Assembly: GCA_001800135.1 (NCBI GenBank)
Contig: MGUU01000016.1
Location: 1-64,000, forward strand
Direction: 5' to 3'
DNA from: Elusimicrobia bacterium RIFCSPLOWO2_02_FULL_39_32
GTDB taxonomy: Bacteria > Elusimicrobiota > Elusimicrobia > 2-02-FULL-39-32
DNA: 64,000 nt
The stretch's first letter is position 1, and every line of letters starts with the position of its first letter. The notes under the pieces were generated by a model. It was not told the origin of the DNA, did not search any database, and saw nothing but the letters and a program-made list of their open reading frames with translations. Below, in pieces: positions 9,713-19,010 of the stretch. Both the position numbers and the translations under genes were made by a program.

Positions 9713-10174
9713 CTATATGCTTTTACTTTGCGGGGAACTCTTTTGAGAGAGTACATTAAATAAAGTTTCTAATCGTCTGTAAATCAGGTTCTGTTTTGCG
9801 GAAAATTCCTGTAGAACTTGCAAGGTTTTCACTTCTGGCTGGTCGGAAATTTTTATGATCCCATTTTGTTTTGCGGAGATTTTCAAATTTTGGTAACTTT
9901 GTTGGCGTCTTAAATTATCCCGCTCCACATATTCCGGATGTCTCTTCCTCCAGAATCTCCAATAATCAGGATAGTCCTTTGCCCAATTTTTAATCTTTAT
10001 TTTCCTAGATTCGTGGTAGTCTGGGTGGCGTAAAAACCACTTTAATTGAGCCCTGGACTTTCTTTTTTTTCTGCAGCTTTCCTTAAAGCAAGTTTTTTGT
10101 TGCCGCCAAGCGCGCACATCCGGGAGGAAGGTAGAGTGACAAAAATCACACTGTTTTTTGCTGATTTTTTTCAT
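9713..10174 (-). CDS. Zinc-finger-like basic protein (153 aa)
   Basis: The N-terminus carries a probable zinc-binding set: Cys9 and Cys12 (CDFC), then Cys30 and Cys35 (CFKESC). A very basic aromatic region follows with repeated W/H-P-[DE]-Y units (RHPDYHE, KDYPDYWRFW, RHPEYVER). This layout occurs in small uncharacterised proteins of many environmental bacteria, and I know no assigned function. Nucleic-acid binding is plausible from charge and the zinc knuckle. The upstream region shares a conserved element with the 67-aa gene at 166-369. Confidence 0.65.
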   Translation of the reverse strand: MKKISKKQCDFCHSTFLPDVRAWRQQKTCFKESCRKKRKSRAQLKWFLRHPDYHESRKIKIKNWAKDYPDYWRFWRKRHPEYVERDNLRRQQSYQNLKISAKQNGIIKISDQPEVKTLQVLQEFSAKQNLIYRRLETLFNVLSQKSSPQSKSI

Positions 10175-10245
10175 AAGGCCCTCATTGTCGGCGATAGAAC
10201 ATTAACCCAAGCAGTCTAACTGCTCTATCCTTCTAAAACCTTACC

Positions 10246-10298
10246 CCAAAAACTTAAAACTTTTCTTCAACTTTTTGCAACAAATTTGTGACATTTTT
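10246..10298. repeat. Second copy of the shared upstream element
   Basis: Minus-strand reading contains TGTCACAAATTTGTTGCAA and GTTGAAGAAAA, matching the element at 423-475. It lies about 75-125 bp upstream of the zinc-finger-like gene. The rest of the 289-bp gap (10175-10463) holds no gene that I can see. Confidence 0.4.
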
Positions 10299-10463
10299 TT
10301 TACGCGCTTCAAAGGTGACTCAAACGGGACTCTTCTCCGATATTATGGAAACGAAGGAAAGAGAATCCTAAATGGGTTGTTGAGGAGCGAAGTTTAAAAT
10401 TACTGGAACTTATTTGTTATTGACAGTTTAATGGCAGGAAGTATGAAAATCTGGAATAGATTC

Positions 10464-10871
10464 TTAGTTAATTTTAAGGTAATTCCTAATATAGTTTCTT
10501 ACTTTTTCAGCTATTTTTAATCCCAATTCAGCGTCATGCCTTGAAAGATCCTCTACGCCATCAATTGGATATCTACCCGCTATTGCATAAAATGAAATCT
10601 TTGACTGTTCCTCTGGCGTGAGAGGAATTTGATCTCCCTTAGGAACAAGCTCAATTAATTCTCCGATATCATGTGATTTAGGAAAATTAATTCTATGGTG
10701 CAACAAGAGCGCTTTTATATATTTTTCAACGCATTGTTGCGCATGAAAACAGACTGTATCATAGGAACAATTTTCGGAAACTGTGAATAATTTCTTTGCC
10801 GATGTAAAATCACTTTCTGCTTTCTGAACCCACTGCTGAATGATCGTTCCTTGATTAGGCCGCTCGTTCAT
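10464..10871 (-). CDS. HEPN-domain toxin-like protein (HepT family)
   Basis: A 135-aa all-helical HEPN protein. The RNase motif RX6H is visible as R60-INFPKS-H67, within the family stretch FHAQQCVEKYIKALLLHH. HEPN/MNT pairs act as toxin-antitoxins in which the nucleotidyltransferase AMPylates the HEPN protein. The start codon lies 17 bp inside the upstream MNT gene, so translation is coupled. The longer HEPN subfamily seen here can also serve substrate-binding roles, so toxicity is not certain. Confidence 0.82.
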   Translation of the reverse strand: MNERPNQGTIIQQWVQKAESDFTSAKKLFTVSENCSYDTVCFHAQQCVEKYIKALLLHHRINFPKSHDIGELIELVPKGDQIPLTPEEQSKISFYAIAGRYPIDGVEDLSRHDAELGLKIAEKVRNYIRNYLKIN

Positions 10872-11169
10872 ACAAGACCTTTCCTTCTTTTAAAGCTGAG
10901 TAAATAACAGTGCCCATGAGCTCCTTATAAATCTCTAAATCTTCCGGCGTTGCAACAAAGATATCCTTTGAAATGCCCATGCCGTTTACAGATGTTCTAA
11001 TTTTAATCGTCAAATCTTTTTTTGAACCATCTATAGGCAAAACCACCAGAAGATCTACATCGCTATCCTTTGTAGCTGTTCCTCGGGCATAGGAACCAAA
11101 AAGAATAATTTTTTGCGGGTGAAATTGCTCGACGATCCTATGGATCATTGATTCGATTTTCGAATTCAT
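10855..11169 (-). CDS. MNT-type minimal nucleotidyltransferase (antitoxin)
   Basis: A 104-aa nucleotidyltransferase with the diagnostic GSX10DXD motif: G25-S26 followed by D37-V-D39, in the context LFGSYARGTATKDSDVDLLV. The C-terminus supplies a third acidic strand (about residue 70). It is the presumed antitoxin that modifies its HEPN partner, whose gene overlaps its 3' end. Isolated two-gene unit at the edge of the nitrate operon. Confidence 0.85.
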   Translation of the reverse strand: MNSKIESMIHRIVEQFHPQKIILFGSYARGTATKDSDVDLLVVLPIDGSKKDLTIKIRTSVNGMGISKDIFVATPEDLEIYKELMGTVIYSALKEGKVLYERAA

Positions 11170-11244
11170 GGGTATAGATTACCATAGGATTTTTGGGATT
11201 TCAATACATATGTATGCTGTATTAAATCTTAGACTTTGAGTGAC

Positions 11245-12276
11245 TTAGCCGCCGACTTGGGACATGCGCAGAGATTGGCTTTGAAAATGAGTGGGACGGA
11301 TAAAATGTTCTTCAGGTTTAAACAAAAGAGCCTGTTGAATGAGGCTGGATATTTCTTGATCAGAAGCGCCTGCCTTTAGAGGAGTTCTTAAATCTATTAA
11401 ATCTGATCCGTGCAAGCAGCTCTTTAATTCCCCCCTTGCAGTCAAGCGAATGCGATTGCAAGATTCACAAAAGTGATTAGAAACTGGACTAATAAATCCA
11501 ATTTTACCTTTTCCATTTACAAGAGAAAAAACTTTTGCAACCCCTAAATATTCTTCTTCTTTATTAAGAACAACAACCTTTTTCACGCAATCTTTTATCT
11601 CAGCTATTGGAACAAAAGAATCCAAACTAACTCCTGCAGTGCCTTCAAAATTATTGGCTGTAGGCATCAGCTCTAAAAAACGAACCTCCAGAGGAGATTC
11701 TTGAGCTAACCTCACAAAATCTGGAATTTCATCCAAATTCCATTCCCTCATTACTACCACGTTAATCTTTACTGGATTTAAACCAAGCTCTAAAGAACGA
11801 TAAATTCCATTTAATACAGATTCTAATCCTTTAACTCCTGTAATTTTTAAAAAACGATCTTGCCTTAAAGTATCTAGACTGATATTAATTCTCTTTAAAC
11901 CCGCAGCAACACATTTTTCTAATTGAGAAAAAAGTAAAAGAGCATTAGTAGTTAAAGAAATATCTTCCACTCCTAATAAAACCGCTTCTCTAATAATTTC
12001 AGGCAAATCCGTTCGTAAAAGAGGTTCGCCCCCAGTGAACCGTATTTTAGTAACGCCTAGACTTTTAAATATTCTTAGCAGCCTTTTTAATTCATTTAAA
12101 GAGAGAATTTCTTCTTTTTTAAAAAATTCAATTCCATTTAAAGGCATGCAGTAACGGCAGCGCAGATTACACCGATCCGTTAAAGAAACGCGCAAATAAG
12201 AAACGCGCCTTTTAAAACCATCTAGGGTTGTTGGGGCAGGAGGTGAAAAACTCAGTGAGTTCATATTTTTATACAT
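11245..12276 (-). CDS. moaA: GTP 3',8-cyclase MoaA (first copy)
   Basis: Radical SAM enzyme for the first step of molybdenum cofactor synthesis, GTP to 3',8-cyclo-GTP. The SAM cluster ligands are C36, C40 and C43 (CNLRCRYC). The second, substrate-binding cluster is in FCESCNRIRLTARGELKSCL near the C-terminus, and the protein ends in the essential Gly-Gly (QVGG). Last gene of the nitrate-assimilation operon, behind mobA, so it supplies cofactor for the nitrate reductase encoded just upstream. A second moaA lies at 46136-47119. Confidence 0.95.
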   Translation of the reverse strand: MYKNMNSLSFSPPAPTTLDGFKRRVSYLRVSLTDRCNLRCRYCMPLNGIEFFKKEEILSLNELKRLLRIFKSLGVTKIRFTGGEPLLRTDLPEIIREAVLLGVEDISLTTNALLLFSQLEKCVAAGLKRINISLDTLRQDRFLKITGVKGLESVLNGIYRSLELGLNPVKINVVVMREWNLDEIPDFVRLAQESPLEVRFLELMPTANNFEGTAGVSLDSFVPIAEIKDCVKKVVVLNKEEEYLGVAKVFSLVNGKGKIGFISPVSNHFCESCNRIRLTARGELKSCLHGSDLIDLRTPLKAGASDQEISSLIQQALLFKPEEHFIRPTHFQSQSLRMSQVGG

Positions 12277-12317
12277 GATTTGGATTCAACCCGAAACTCG
12301 CATGCGCCAAAGTAATT

Positions 12318-12947
12318 TTATAATGGTAGTTTAGATTTCAAAGAAACTTTTTTAATTCTCTCATAATCAGAGGGAGTATCTATGTCCTCAAAGGAAAGCC
12401 CTTTAGGATCATAAAGAACCATTTCTTTTTCTTTTATAAAATGAGTGGGAATTTTTTCAAACAAAAGATTTAGTTCATAAGATTTTTTTTCAATCATCAT
12501 TTTTAAAATTTTTAAACAATCTTTAGAGTAAAATGCGCAGAGCGGCTGGAAAAAACCTCTCCAAATAGGGACAACTGCCTTATAACCTTTTCTGGACTGC
12601 CAAAGAAACCGGATTAAATCTGGCTGAATCAAAGGCATATCGCAGGCTGAAATAAACGCATAAGAAGTTTTAACCTGCATTAAACCAGAATAAATTCCTC
12701 CCATAGCATGAAATAGAGAGGTTTGATCCTCAACTAAACTAACTTCCTTATCTTCTAAAAATTTATAGATTTCTGGGGTTTTAGTTACTAAAAATATCTT
12801 TGAAAATAGAACCTTTAATTTTTTAATTGTATGGGTAATAAGAGGCTCTCCCTGCCAGTCTGCAAAAGCCTTATTTTCTTGAAAACGTTCGCTCTTCCCC
12901 CCAGAAAGGATGATCGCTGTGGATTCAAATTTTAACCTTTGACTCAT
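12318..12947 (-). CDS. mobA: Molybdenum cofactor guanylyltransferase MobA
   Basis: Adds GMP to molybdopterin, giving the bis-MGD cofactor used by DMSO-reductase-family enzymes. The nucleotide-binding signature LSGGKSERFQENKAF is near the N-terminus, followed by ISACDMPLI. The chosen ATG at 12947 has an AAAGG ribosome site 5 bp upstream; an upstream TTG would add 9 residues with no ribosome site. It sits between the nitrate reductase gene and moaA, matching its role in cofactor supply. Confidence 0.9.
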   Translation of the reverse strand: MSQRLKFESTAIILSGGKSERFQENKAFADWQGEPLITHTIKKLKVLFSKIFLVTKTPEIYKFLEDKEVSLVEDQTSLFHAMGGIYSGLMQVKTSYAFISACDMPLIQPDLIRFLWQSRKGYKAVVPIWRGFFQPLCAFYSKDCLKILKMMIEKKSYELNLLFEKIPTHFIKEKEMVLYDPKGLSFEDIDTPSDYERIKKVSLKSKLPL

Positions 12948-13005
12948 TTGCCTTTTTTCCTCAACAAAAACCAATGCGCTGCGGAGCTAGTCTGCGGCAT
13001 TTAAT

Positions 13006-15222
13006 TCACTCCTCCTCATCCCCTTCCCAATGTTCAATCCTGCGCACATTTACAGCGCATGCCTTATAAGAAGGCTGGCGGGAATATGGATCAAAAGAGG
13101 GGTTGGTCAAGCGATTGGTGGTGTGATAGTGCATGGGGATAAAGAGCTGTCCTAGTTGTATGGTAGGGGTCAAATAAGCCTTAGCTTTAATTTTGCCCCT
13201 GCGCGACTCTACATAAACCCAAGAATTAGGTTTAATCCCTCGGGCTTCGCCATCTTCTGGATTCATCTCCATGTAAATTTGTTGCGGGTAGAGTTTTTTT
13301 AACACTTCTGATTTCTTAGTTCTGGTTTGTGTATGCCATTGGGATGAGCTGCCCCGACCCGTTAAAAGTAAAAATGGATATTCTTGGGAAGGTATCTCGC
13401 TCATGGGCTGTGGATCTGAAAAAATAAATTGAGCTTTAGAGTCTTTTGTATAGTAACGTCCGTCTTCAAATAAACGCCTCTCTTTTTCTTTTGTTTCTAA
13501 CCCTTCAGGATATGGCCACTGAATCCCGCCAGCCTCGTCTATCATGGCGTAATCTCTAATTCCAGAAATATCAGCAGGAGTTCCTTTAGAGATTCTTTTT
13601 AATATTTGAAAAACATGTTCTGGAGAGCTCCATTCCTTAAAAAGCTCTCCACATCCCCAATGCTCTGCAATTAATCTAAAAATATTAAAATCAGACAAAG
13701 CCTGTCCCGGAGCTTTAGCCACTTTTTTTACCCTGCCAATTCTCCTCTCAGAATTAATAAAACATCCCTCTTTTTCTCCCCAGCCAGTTGCAGGCAATAA
13801 GAGATCCGCAACTTGCGCTGTCTCAGTTGTGTAATACATATCTTGAACCACTAAAAAATCCAATTCCTTTAATAATTCATTCACAAAAGATTGATGAATC
13901 CAAGAATGAGATGTATTGGTAGCAATCACCCACAACCCTTTAATTTTACCTGCTCCAATCCCTTCAATAATCTGGTCGTAAGCCCAACTATTTACTTGAG
14001 GTATCCTAGAAACATCTAATCCCAAAATTTGAGCCACTTTTTCACGATCTAAAGCATTCAAAAAATCATGGCATCCTAAAAGATTCGTGGTGTTACTATA
14101 AAGCCTAGAGCCCATTGCATTGCATTGCCCTGTAATAGAATTAGCTCCTGTGCCTGGTTTTCCAATGTTCCCTGTCATTAAAGCTAGATTAATTAAAGAT
14201 TGCGCTAAGCGCACTCCTTCATGGCTTTGGTTTACGCCCATGGTCCACCAGAAAGAGACTCTTTGACCTTTGTGAATGGTTTCAGCCATTTGATAAAGTT
14301 TGTCTTTAGAAATTCCAGTTTCTTTGCTCACTCGATCAGGCGTAAAAGATTCAAGATGTTTTGAAAATTCATTAAAGCCATTGGTATGGTTTTCAATATA
14401 GGAATGATCCACCCACCCTTTTTCAATTAAAATACGCGCGATTCCATAAAAAAAAGAAAGGTCTGATTTTGGCAGAAGTGGATAGCGCTGTGTGGCTGCC
14501 ATTGCAGTTTCTGTCAGACGAGGATCCACAACAATAATTTCCGGATGATTAAGATTTTTGCAAATCCGTTCCCAAAGAATAGGATGAGCAATGCAAAGGT
14601 TAGATCCCACTAAAATAATTACATCTGATTGTTCAAAATCTTTATATGTGTAAGGAGGCGCATCAAAACCAAAAGATTGTTTATAGGCCACAACCGCTGT
14701 AGCCATACATTGACGAGTATTCCCATCCCCATGAACCATTCCTAAGCCAAATTTAGCTAAAGCTCCTAAAAACGCCATCTCTTCCATTACAATCTGGCCT
14801 GTGCTTAAAAAAGCAACTGATTCTGCTCCATATTTTTCCTGAATCGCTTTAAAACGTTGAGTAAAAATATTAAGAGCAGTATTCCAATCAATGGGTTTTA
14901 ATTTATTGTCAGGAGAACGCAAATAAGGTGTTGTGGCTCGGTCTGCTGCTTTTAAAGGAGAGAGAGCTTCCCACCCCTTTGGACAAGCCATTCCAAGGTT
15001 TACTGGATAATCTGTATCAGGTGAAAGATTTACAGCCTCATTATTTTTAAGATGAATGCGCAAACCGCAGCCCACAGAACAATAGCCGCAAACCATCGTT
15101 GTGGTTGCATCAGGAGAAGAGTTAGCTGGAACCATGCCTAAGCCAAATTTTCCAGGATCTAAAAGCAGTTCCCTGGTTAAAGGGCCAGACTCCTGATAAA
15201 AAAACTGCTTTAAAATTCCCAT
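13006..15222 (-). CDS. Assimilatory-type nitrate reductase catalytic subunit (NasA/NasC family)
   Basis: A 738-aa bis-MGD molybdoenzyme that should reduce nitrate to nitrite in the cytoplasm. One [4Fe-4S] cluster is bound by C45, C48, C52 and C80 (CGYCSVGC ... MACPKG). The probable Mo ligand is C172 in [11 protein letters not shown], as in Nap/Nas enzymes. There is no Tat signal, which supports a cytoplasmic location. The upstream neighbour is a fused iron-sulfur/membrane-anchor protein, so electrons probably come from the quinone pool and not from ferredoxin or NADH. mobA and moaA follow. The NirA gene in the same operon makes assimilation the likely role. Confidence 0.9.
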   Translation of the reverse strand: MGILKQFFYQESGPLTRELLLDPGKFGLGMVPANSSPDATTTMVCGYCSVGCGLRIHLKNNEAVNLSPDTDYPVNLGMACPKGWEALSPLKAADRATTPYLRSPDNKLKPIDWNTALNIFTQRFKAIQEKYGAESVAFLSTGQIVMEEMAFLGALAKFGLGMVHGDGNTRQCMATAVVAYKQSFGFDAPPYTYKDFEQSDVIILVGSNLCIAHPILWERICKNLNHPEIIVVDPRLTETAMAATQRYPLLPKSDLSFFYGIARILIEKGWVDHSYIENHTNGFNEFSKHLESFTPDRVSKETGISKDKLYQMAETIHKGQRVSFWWTMGVNQSHEGVRLAQSLINLALMTGNIGKPGTGANSITGQCNAMGSRLYSNTTNLLGCHDFLNALDREKVAQILGLDVSRIPQVNSWAYDQIIEGIGAGKIKGLWVIATNTSHSWIHQSFVNELLKELDFLVVQDMYYTTETAQVADLLLPATGWGEKEGCFINSERRIGRVKKVAKAPGQALSDFNIFRLIAEHWGCGELFKEWSSPEHVFQILKRISKGTPADISGIRDYAMIDEAGGIQWPYPEGLETKEKERRLFEDGRYYTKDSKAQFIFSDPQPMSEIPSQEYPFLLLTGRGSSSQWHTQTRTKKSEVLKKLYPQQIYMEMNPEDGEARGIKPNSWVYVESRRGKIKAKAYLTPTIQLGQLFIPMHYHTTNRLTNPSFDPYSRQPSYKACAVNVRRIEHWEGDEEE

Positions 15223-15269
15223 ATTATTTTTAACCCAAATATTGGCACTAGAAAATTGAATGTTCGGAT

Positions 15270-16946
15270 TTAAGAAAACCCTCCTGGCATTTTGTCAGAG
15301 CCCTCAGAAGTAAAGAATAAATAACGCTCTAAAAGTTCTCCTACAAGGATAAGAATAAAAGAAGCTGATCCAAGCAAAAGAGTAAAAATTTGAATAGAAT
15401 CCTCCATTAAAAAAAGAATTCCAGGAATCCCAATTCCTCCAACTAAAGCGCAGCAGATCCTTGTTTTAAAAACGTTTTTCAATTCGCCAATAAGTAAAAG
15501 CGCGCTTCTTTTTAAAGGATTTAAGTGACGATTCTTAAGATGACTTAAAATTAAAGATTCTATGCTTAATTTTAACAAGATTCCCCCTAAGATAGCGAGC
15601 AATAAAAATTTTCTAGTTTGCCCAAGATTAAAAAATATTTCACTATTATAAAAACTAAAAAAATCTAAAAGTAAAAGAAAAAAAGAGCTGCCAGTGACAA
15701 AGGCTGTGAGATAAAATTTCCAGGCGGTAAAGCTCGTATCCCAAGAGTCTCGTTTGGTAGCTCTATAAACCATGACTGAAGTTCCAAGCGCAGCTAAACC
15801 GCAAAGTACCGTCAATGTTTCTAAATGATTAAAAGCTGATTTAAGAATGACAAAACTTGTCCATTGATTTAAACAAAAACAAAGAGCATAGGAAAAAGTT
15901 AAAAAACTAAAAATTGTCATAGCCACAATCTCCCTGCTTAGCCAAGAAGTTTTTAATCCAATCACAGCTCTAAAAGCGTATAAAGGACGCCCAAGGTGAA
16001 ACAAACTTGCAGCCATAGCAAGCTGTCCTAAGAAAAAAGTAAGAGCCGTAAATAAAAAAGAATATTTCTCTGATAACGAGTTTTGCAAAAGAAAATTAGA
16101 AATCCATTTCATGGTAAAAACGCCAATGGAGAGTTGAGTTAATACTAACATGAAAACTAAAGGCAAATGAGAATGAGATTTTTTAATGGAATAATAATCT
16201 TGAGGCAGCAAATTCTTTGGGAAAGGAGAGCTGGTTTTATAATTCGTAGTGGGATAAGTTTTTTGCGGATCTGGAGCTAAAGGCAAAAAGGATTTACTTT
16301 CAGCGTTTTCCATGACCTCTTTTTGTTTAACAATCTTAATCTCTATCGCCTGATTTGGACAGGCTTGCACGCAGGCTGGAGCTTCCCCTGAAGTTAGACG
16401 ATCTTGGCACATGTCACATTTTCGCACAATACCTAAACGGGGATTGTATTGCGGAACTTCATATGGGCAGGTTAAAGTGCAGTATTTGCAGCCAAAGCAT
16501 TGATCATCCAAATGTTTGACAATGCCTGTTTTTGGATCCTTAAAATAAGCTTGGGTTGGGCAGCCAGTTAAACAAGCTGGATCCAAACAATGATGGCAAG
16601 CGGTTGTAACTGTAAAAAGCGCGGGATTTTTATCACTTCCACCGGTTAAATGACCAACACTTCTCCAAGTTTCTTTTTCATCTAAACCATTCAGGTTATG
16701 ACATGCTGACACACATGCCTTGCAGCCTGTGCAAGCATCTAAGTCAACTTCAAAACCATATTGTTCTCCTTTGTCTGGAGTTGAAAGCGGAATGAGCTCT
16801 TGATAATATTTTGCCTGGTCAGGCAGAGATCCTGCTTCTTTGCTTTTAGAAAAACGCTCAACCGCAGTTAAATCATTTTGTTCTTTAAGCAAATCCTGCA
16901 ATAAAGAGGATGTTTCTAAACTCTGTTTTTGTTTCTGTGGGGTCAT
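15270..16946 (-). CDS. Fused DmsB-DmsC-like electron-transfer and membrane-anchor subunit
   Basis: A 558-aa fusion. Residues about 62-205 form a four-cluster ferredoxin of the DmsB/NrfC type: [11 protein letters not shown] at 72-82, [24 protein letters not shown] and CDMCQ ... CVQAC. From about 260 to the end there are eight or so hydrophobic helices matching the DmsC quinol-oxidising anchor ([22 protein letters not shown]). No signal peptide is present, so the ferredoxin part faces the cytoplasm. It should pass quinol electrons to the nitrate reductase encoded 47 bp downstream. Fusion of B and C subunits is uncommon compared with the separate genes of DMSO reductase. Confidence 0.88.
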   Translation of the reverse strand: MTPQKQKQSLETSSLLQDLLKEQNDLTAVERFSKSKEAGSLPDQAKYYQELIPLSTPDKGEQYGFEVDLDACTGCKACVSACHNLNGLDEKETWRSVGHLTGGSDKNPALFTVTTACHHCLDPACLTGCPTQAYFKDPKTGIVKHLDDQCFGCKYCTLTCPYEVPQYNPRLGIVRKCDMCQDRLTSGEAPACVQACPNQAIEIKIVKQKEVMENAESKSFLPLAPDPQKTYPTTNYKTSSPFPKNLLPQDYYSIKKSHSHLPLVFMLVLTQLSIGVFTMKWISNFLLQNSLSEKYSFLFTALTFFLGQLAMAASLFHLGRPLYAFRAVIGLKTSWLSREIVAMTIFSFLTFSYALCFCLNQWTSFVILKSAFNHLETLTVLCGLAALGTSVMVYRATKRDSWDTSFTAWKFYLTAFVTGSSFFLLLLDFFSFYNSEIFFNLGQTRKFLLLAILGGILLKLSIESLILSHLKNRHLNPLKRSALLLIGELKNVFKTRICCALVGGIGIPGILFLMEDSIQIFTLLLGSASFILILVGELLERYLFFTSEGSDKMPGGFS

Positions 16947-16990
16947 GATTCTCTATCTGCCTCAACCAGTTCATTCTATTCAGGGATTTA

Positions 16991-17308
16991 TTAAATCCCA
17001 AGTTTTCCTGTGCGAATAGTAACCACAGACTCAACCGGTGAAACAAAAATCTTGCCATCGCCAAAATTCCCTGTTTTACATGTTTCTCTAATGCTAGCGC
17101 TCGCTTTTTCTACCATGGAATCCTCTACCACAACCATGATCATTGTTTTGGCAAGTTCATCATAAACAGCATTGCCCACTTGAATTCCTTTTTGTTTACC
17201 TCGTCCAAACACATCCATTTTTGTTAAGGATGGACAGCCTGCTAGCTCTAATCCTTTGATCACATCCTCCTCTTTTTCTGGCCGAATAATGGCTCTTATC
17301 ATTTTCAT
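16991..17308 (-). CDS. NifI1-like PII signal protein
   Basis: A 105-aa PII-family trimer subunit that would sense 2-oxoglutarate and ATP/ADP. The sequence follows the NifI1 branch: MKMIRAIIRPEKEEDV at the start, GRGKQKGI before the T-loop, VYDELAK in the T-loop and GDGKIFVSPVE before IRTG. A Tyr is present in the T-loop. NifI1 and NifI2 normally lie in nif operons of archaea and some anaerobes. Here the gene lies between nitrite and nitrate reductase genes, with its NifI2-like partner at the head of the same operon. A strong AAGGAGGA ribosome site precedes the ATG. Confidence 0.85.
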   Translation of the reverse strand: MKMIRAIIRPEKEEDVIKGLELAGCPSLTKMDVFGRGKQKGIQVGNAVYDELAKTMIMVVVEDSMVEKASASIRETCKTGNFGDGKIFVSPVESVVTIRTGKLGI

Positions 17309-17429
17309 AACTTATCCTCCTTTTCTAATATGTGATGACCACCTTGCTTGCATAGCTCCAAATAAAAAATTGGTTTACAACTCTCTCTAATTTCTCAACA
17401 AATTGGGCAACTACACCTGTAACAAAGGT

Positions 17430-19010
17430 TCATTCACCACTAGCTGGAACCATCACCACTCTTGCTTCAGCTGCGATATCCCGCCTCACATTCTTTAGCA
17501 AATTCAAATTTTTAATGATCAGCTCTAAAACATCCGGCAAAAGATCACAAGGAACCAGCTCCATAATTTTTTCCGCCGCGCGGGCATCCTTTCCTGTTTT
17601 TCCTCCTACAAAAATATGAACCGCATCCACAATTTTTCCATTAATATTAGCTTTAATTCCTTGAAATCCAATGTCCGCGGTATGATGGTTTCCGCAGCCA
17701 GCTGCGCAGCCAGACCACCTCATCTTGATCTGGTTCAAAGCATCTTTTCCCATCCGTTTTTCAAGCTCTTTTGTTACTTTAAGAGATATTCCTTTAGTTT
17801 CTATCAGAGCTAAATTGCAATAGTCAATTCCTACGCACGACACTAAACCTTTCATGCCAGGGGTTGGATTTGGTGAAAGTTGAGCCAACAATGGCTCTTC
17901 CAATAAAGCATTTAATTTATTTTTAGGCACATTCACCAAAATCATATTTTGCTGAGGCGTTATTCTAATTTCAGAAGTTCCATAAACTTCAGAAATTCTG
18001 GCCAACTCTTTTAACTGCTTTGAGAAAATCCTGCCAACAGGCACGCACAACCCTACAGAATAAAGTTCCATCCCCTTTTGTTCAATAATCCCTAAATGGT
18101 CTGTTTCTATCTCTCTCCTTAAGTCTTTTCCTTTTGTTAAAAGTTTTTTTCCATATTTTTCAAAAAAAGTTTTTTCTAATTCAGCTCTAAATTTTTCAAC
18201 TCCCCAAAGCTCTAAAAGAAATGCTAACCTGCATTTTGTTCTTTCTCCTCTTAAACCATGATCTCTAAAAACTAAAACGATTTCAGCGCATAAATTCGCC
18301 ACATCTTCCGGCAAAACAAAAAGATCAAGATCTTGAGCATTGTAAAAACCTCCAGAACCCATCTTCCCCCCAACAAGCACATTAAATCCTTTATGATAAA
18401 ATCCATTCACATTTTTTAAAGAAGGAACTAAGCCAATATCTTGGGATTCTGGGTGAGTGCAGTTTTCTAAACAACCAGTGATCGTTACATTCATTTTTCT
18501 AGGAAGGTTAGTAAATTCCTTATTCTTTAAAAAAAGATTTGTAAATTCAACCGTATAAGGATATGCGTCTAAATGTTCATTGGGAATTAACCCGGAAAGA
18601 GGGCAAGTATTCACATTGCGAATATTGTCCATGCCAGTCTGCAAACTATTTAAATCCACACTCTCTAAAGCTTTCAAAATTTGAGGAACAGACTCAATTT
18701 TAATAGCTCTTAACTCAATCTGCTGGCGCGTGGTCATATCTAATACTCCATTCCCCAATCTCTCTGCAATTTCTGCTAAAGCGGTCAATTGTTTAGCAGA
18801 TGATCTTCCACCGGTAATCCGAACCCGCATCATAAAAAAGCCTGGGGTCCTTTTTCTTAAAAAAGTACCTATCCATTTTAAGCGTTCCGCATCTCCAGGA
18901 GAAATTTTTTCATAACCTTTTGAAGCGATTGTTTCAATCTCATTTAAGATATCAAAACCATCTTTTTCCGCTTTAACCTTCTCTATAGGATTTGTGCCAA
19001 CGCTAAACAT
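17430..19010 (-). CDS. Siroheme nitrite reductase (NirA-like)
   Basis: Reduces nitrite to ammonium by six electrons, probably from ferredoxin. A 526-aa two-repeat sulfite/nitrite reductase. The siroheme/[4Fe-4S] ligands are C392, C398 (C-x5-C) and C435, C439 (C-x3-C). The siroheme-binding TTRQQIELR segment is at about 93-101. No flavin or NADH domain is present, which separates it from NirB. The start overlaps the transporter stop by one base (TGATG), so translation is coupled. Sulfite reductase activity cannot be excluded from sequence alone, but the nitrate context argues for nitrite. Confidence 0.9.
   Translation of the reverse strand: MFSVGTNPIEKVKAEKDGFDILNEIETIASKGYEKISPGDAERLKWIGTFLRKRTPGFFMMRVRITGGRSSAKQLTALAEIAERLGNGVLDMTTRQQIELRAIKIESVPQILKALESVDLNSLQTGMDNIRNVNTCPLSGLIPNEHLDAYPYTVEFTNLFLKNKEFTNLPRKMNVTITGCLENCTHPESQDIGLVPSLKNVNGFYHKGFNVLVGGKMGSGGFYNAQDLDLFVLPEDVANLCAEIVLVFRDHGLRGERTKCRLAFLLELWGVEKFRAELEKTFFEKYGKKLLTKGKDLRREIETDHLGIIEQKGMELYSVGLCVPVGRIFSKQLKELARISEVYGTSEIRITPQQNMILVNVPKNKLNALLEEPLLAQLSPNPTPGMKGLVSCVGIDYCNLALIETKGISLKVTKELEKRMGKDALNQIKMRWSGCAAGCGNHHTADIGFQGIKANINGKIVDAVHIFVGGKTGKDARAAEKIMELVPCDLLPDVLELIIKNLNLLKNVRRDIAAEARVVMVPASGE

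Noticed and set aside
10277-10293. Sigma-54-like TGTCACAAATTTGTTGC upstream of the zinc-finger-like gene
   Set aside because: The -24 GG is missing at the required spacing; kept only as a shared upstream element.
17346-17360. GG-N10-GC match (minus strand TGGAGCTATGCAAGC) upstream of the NifI1-like gene
   Set aside because: The rest of both half-boxes differs from the five good sites, and the gene is inside an operon with a sigma-70 promoter at its head.
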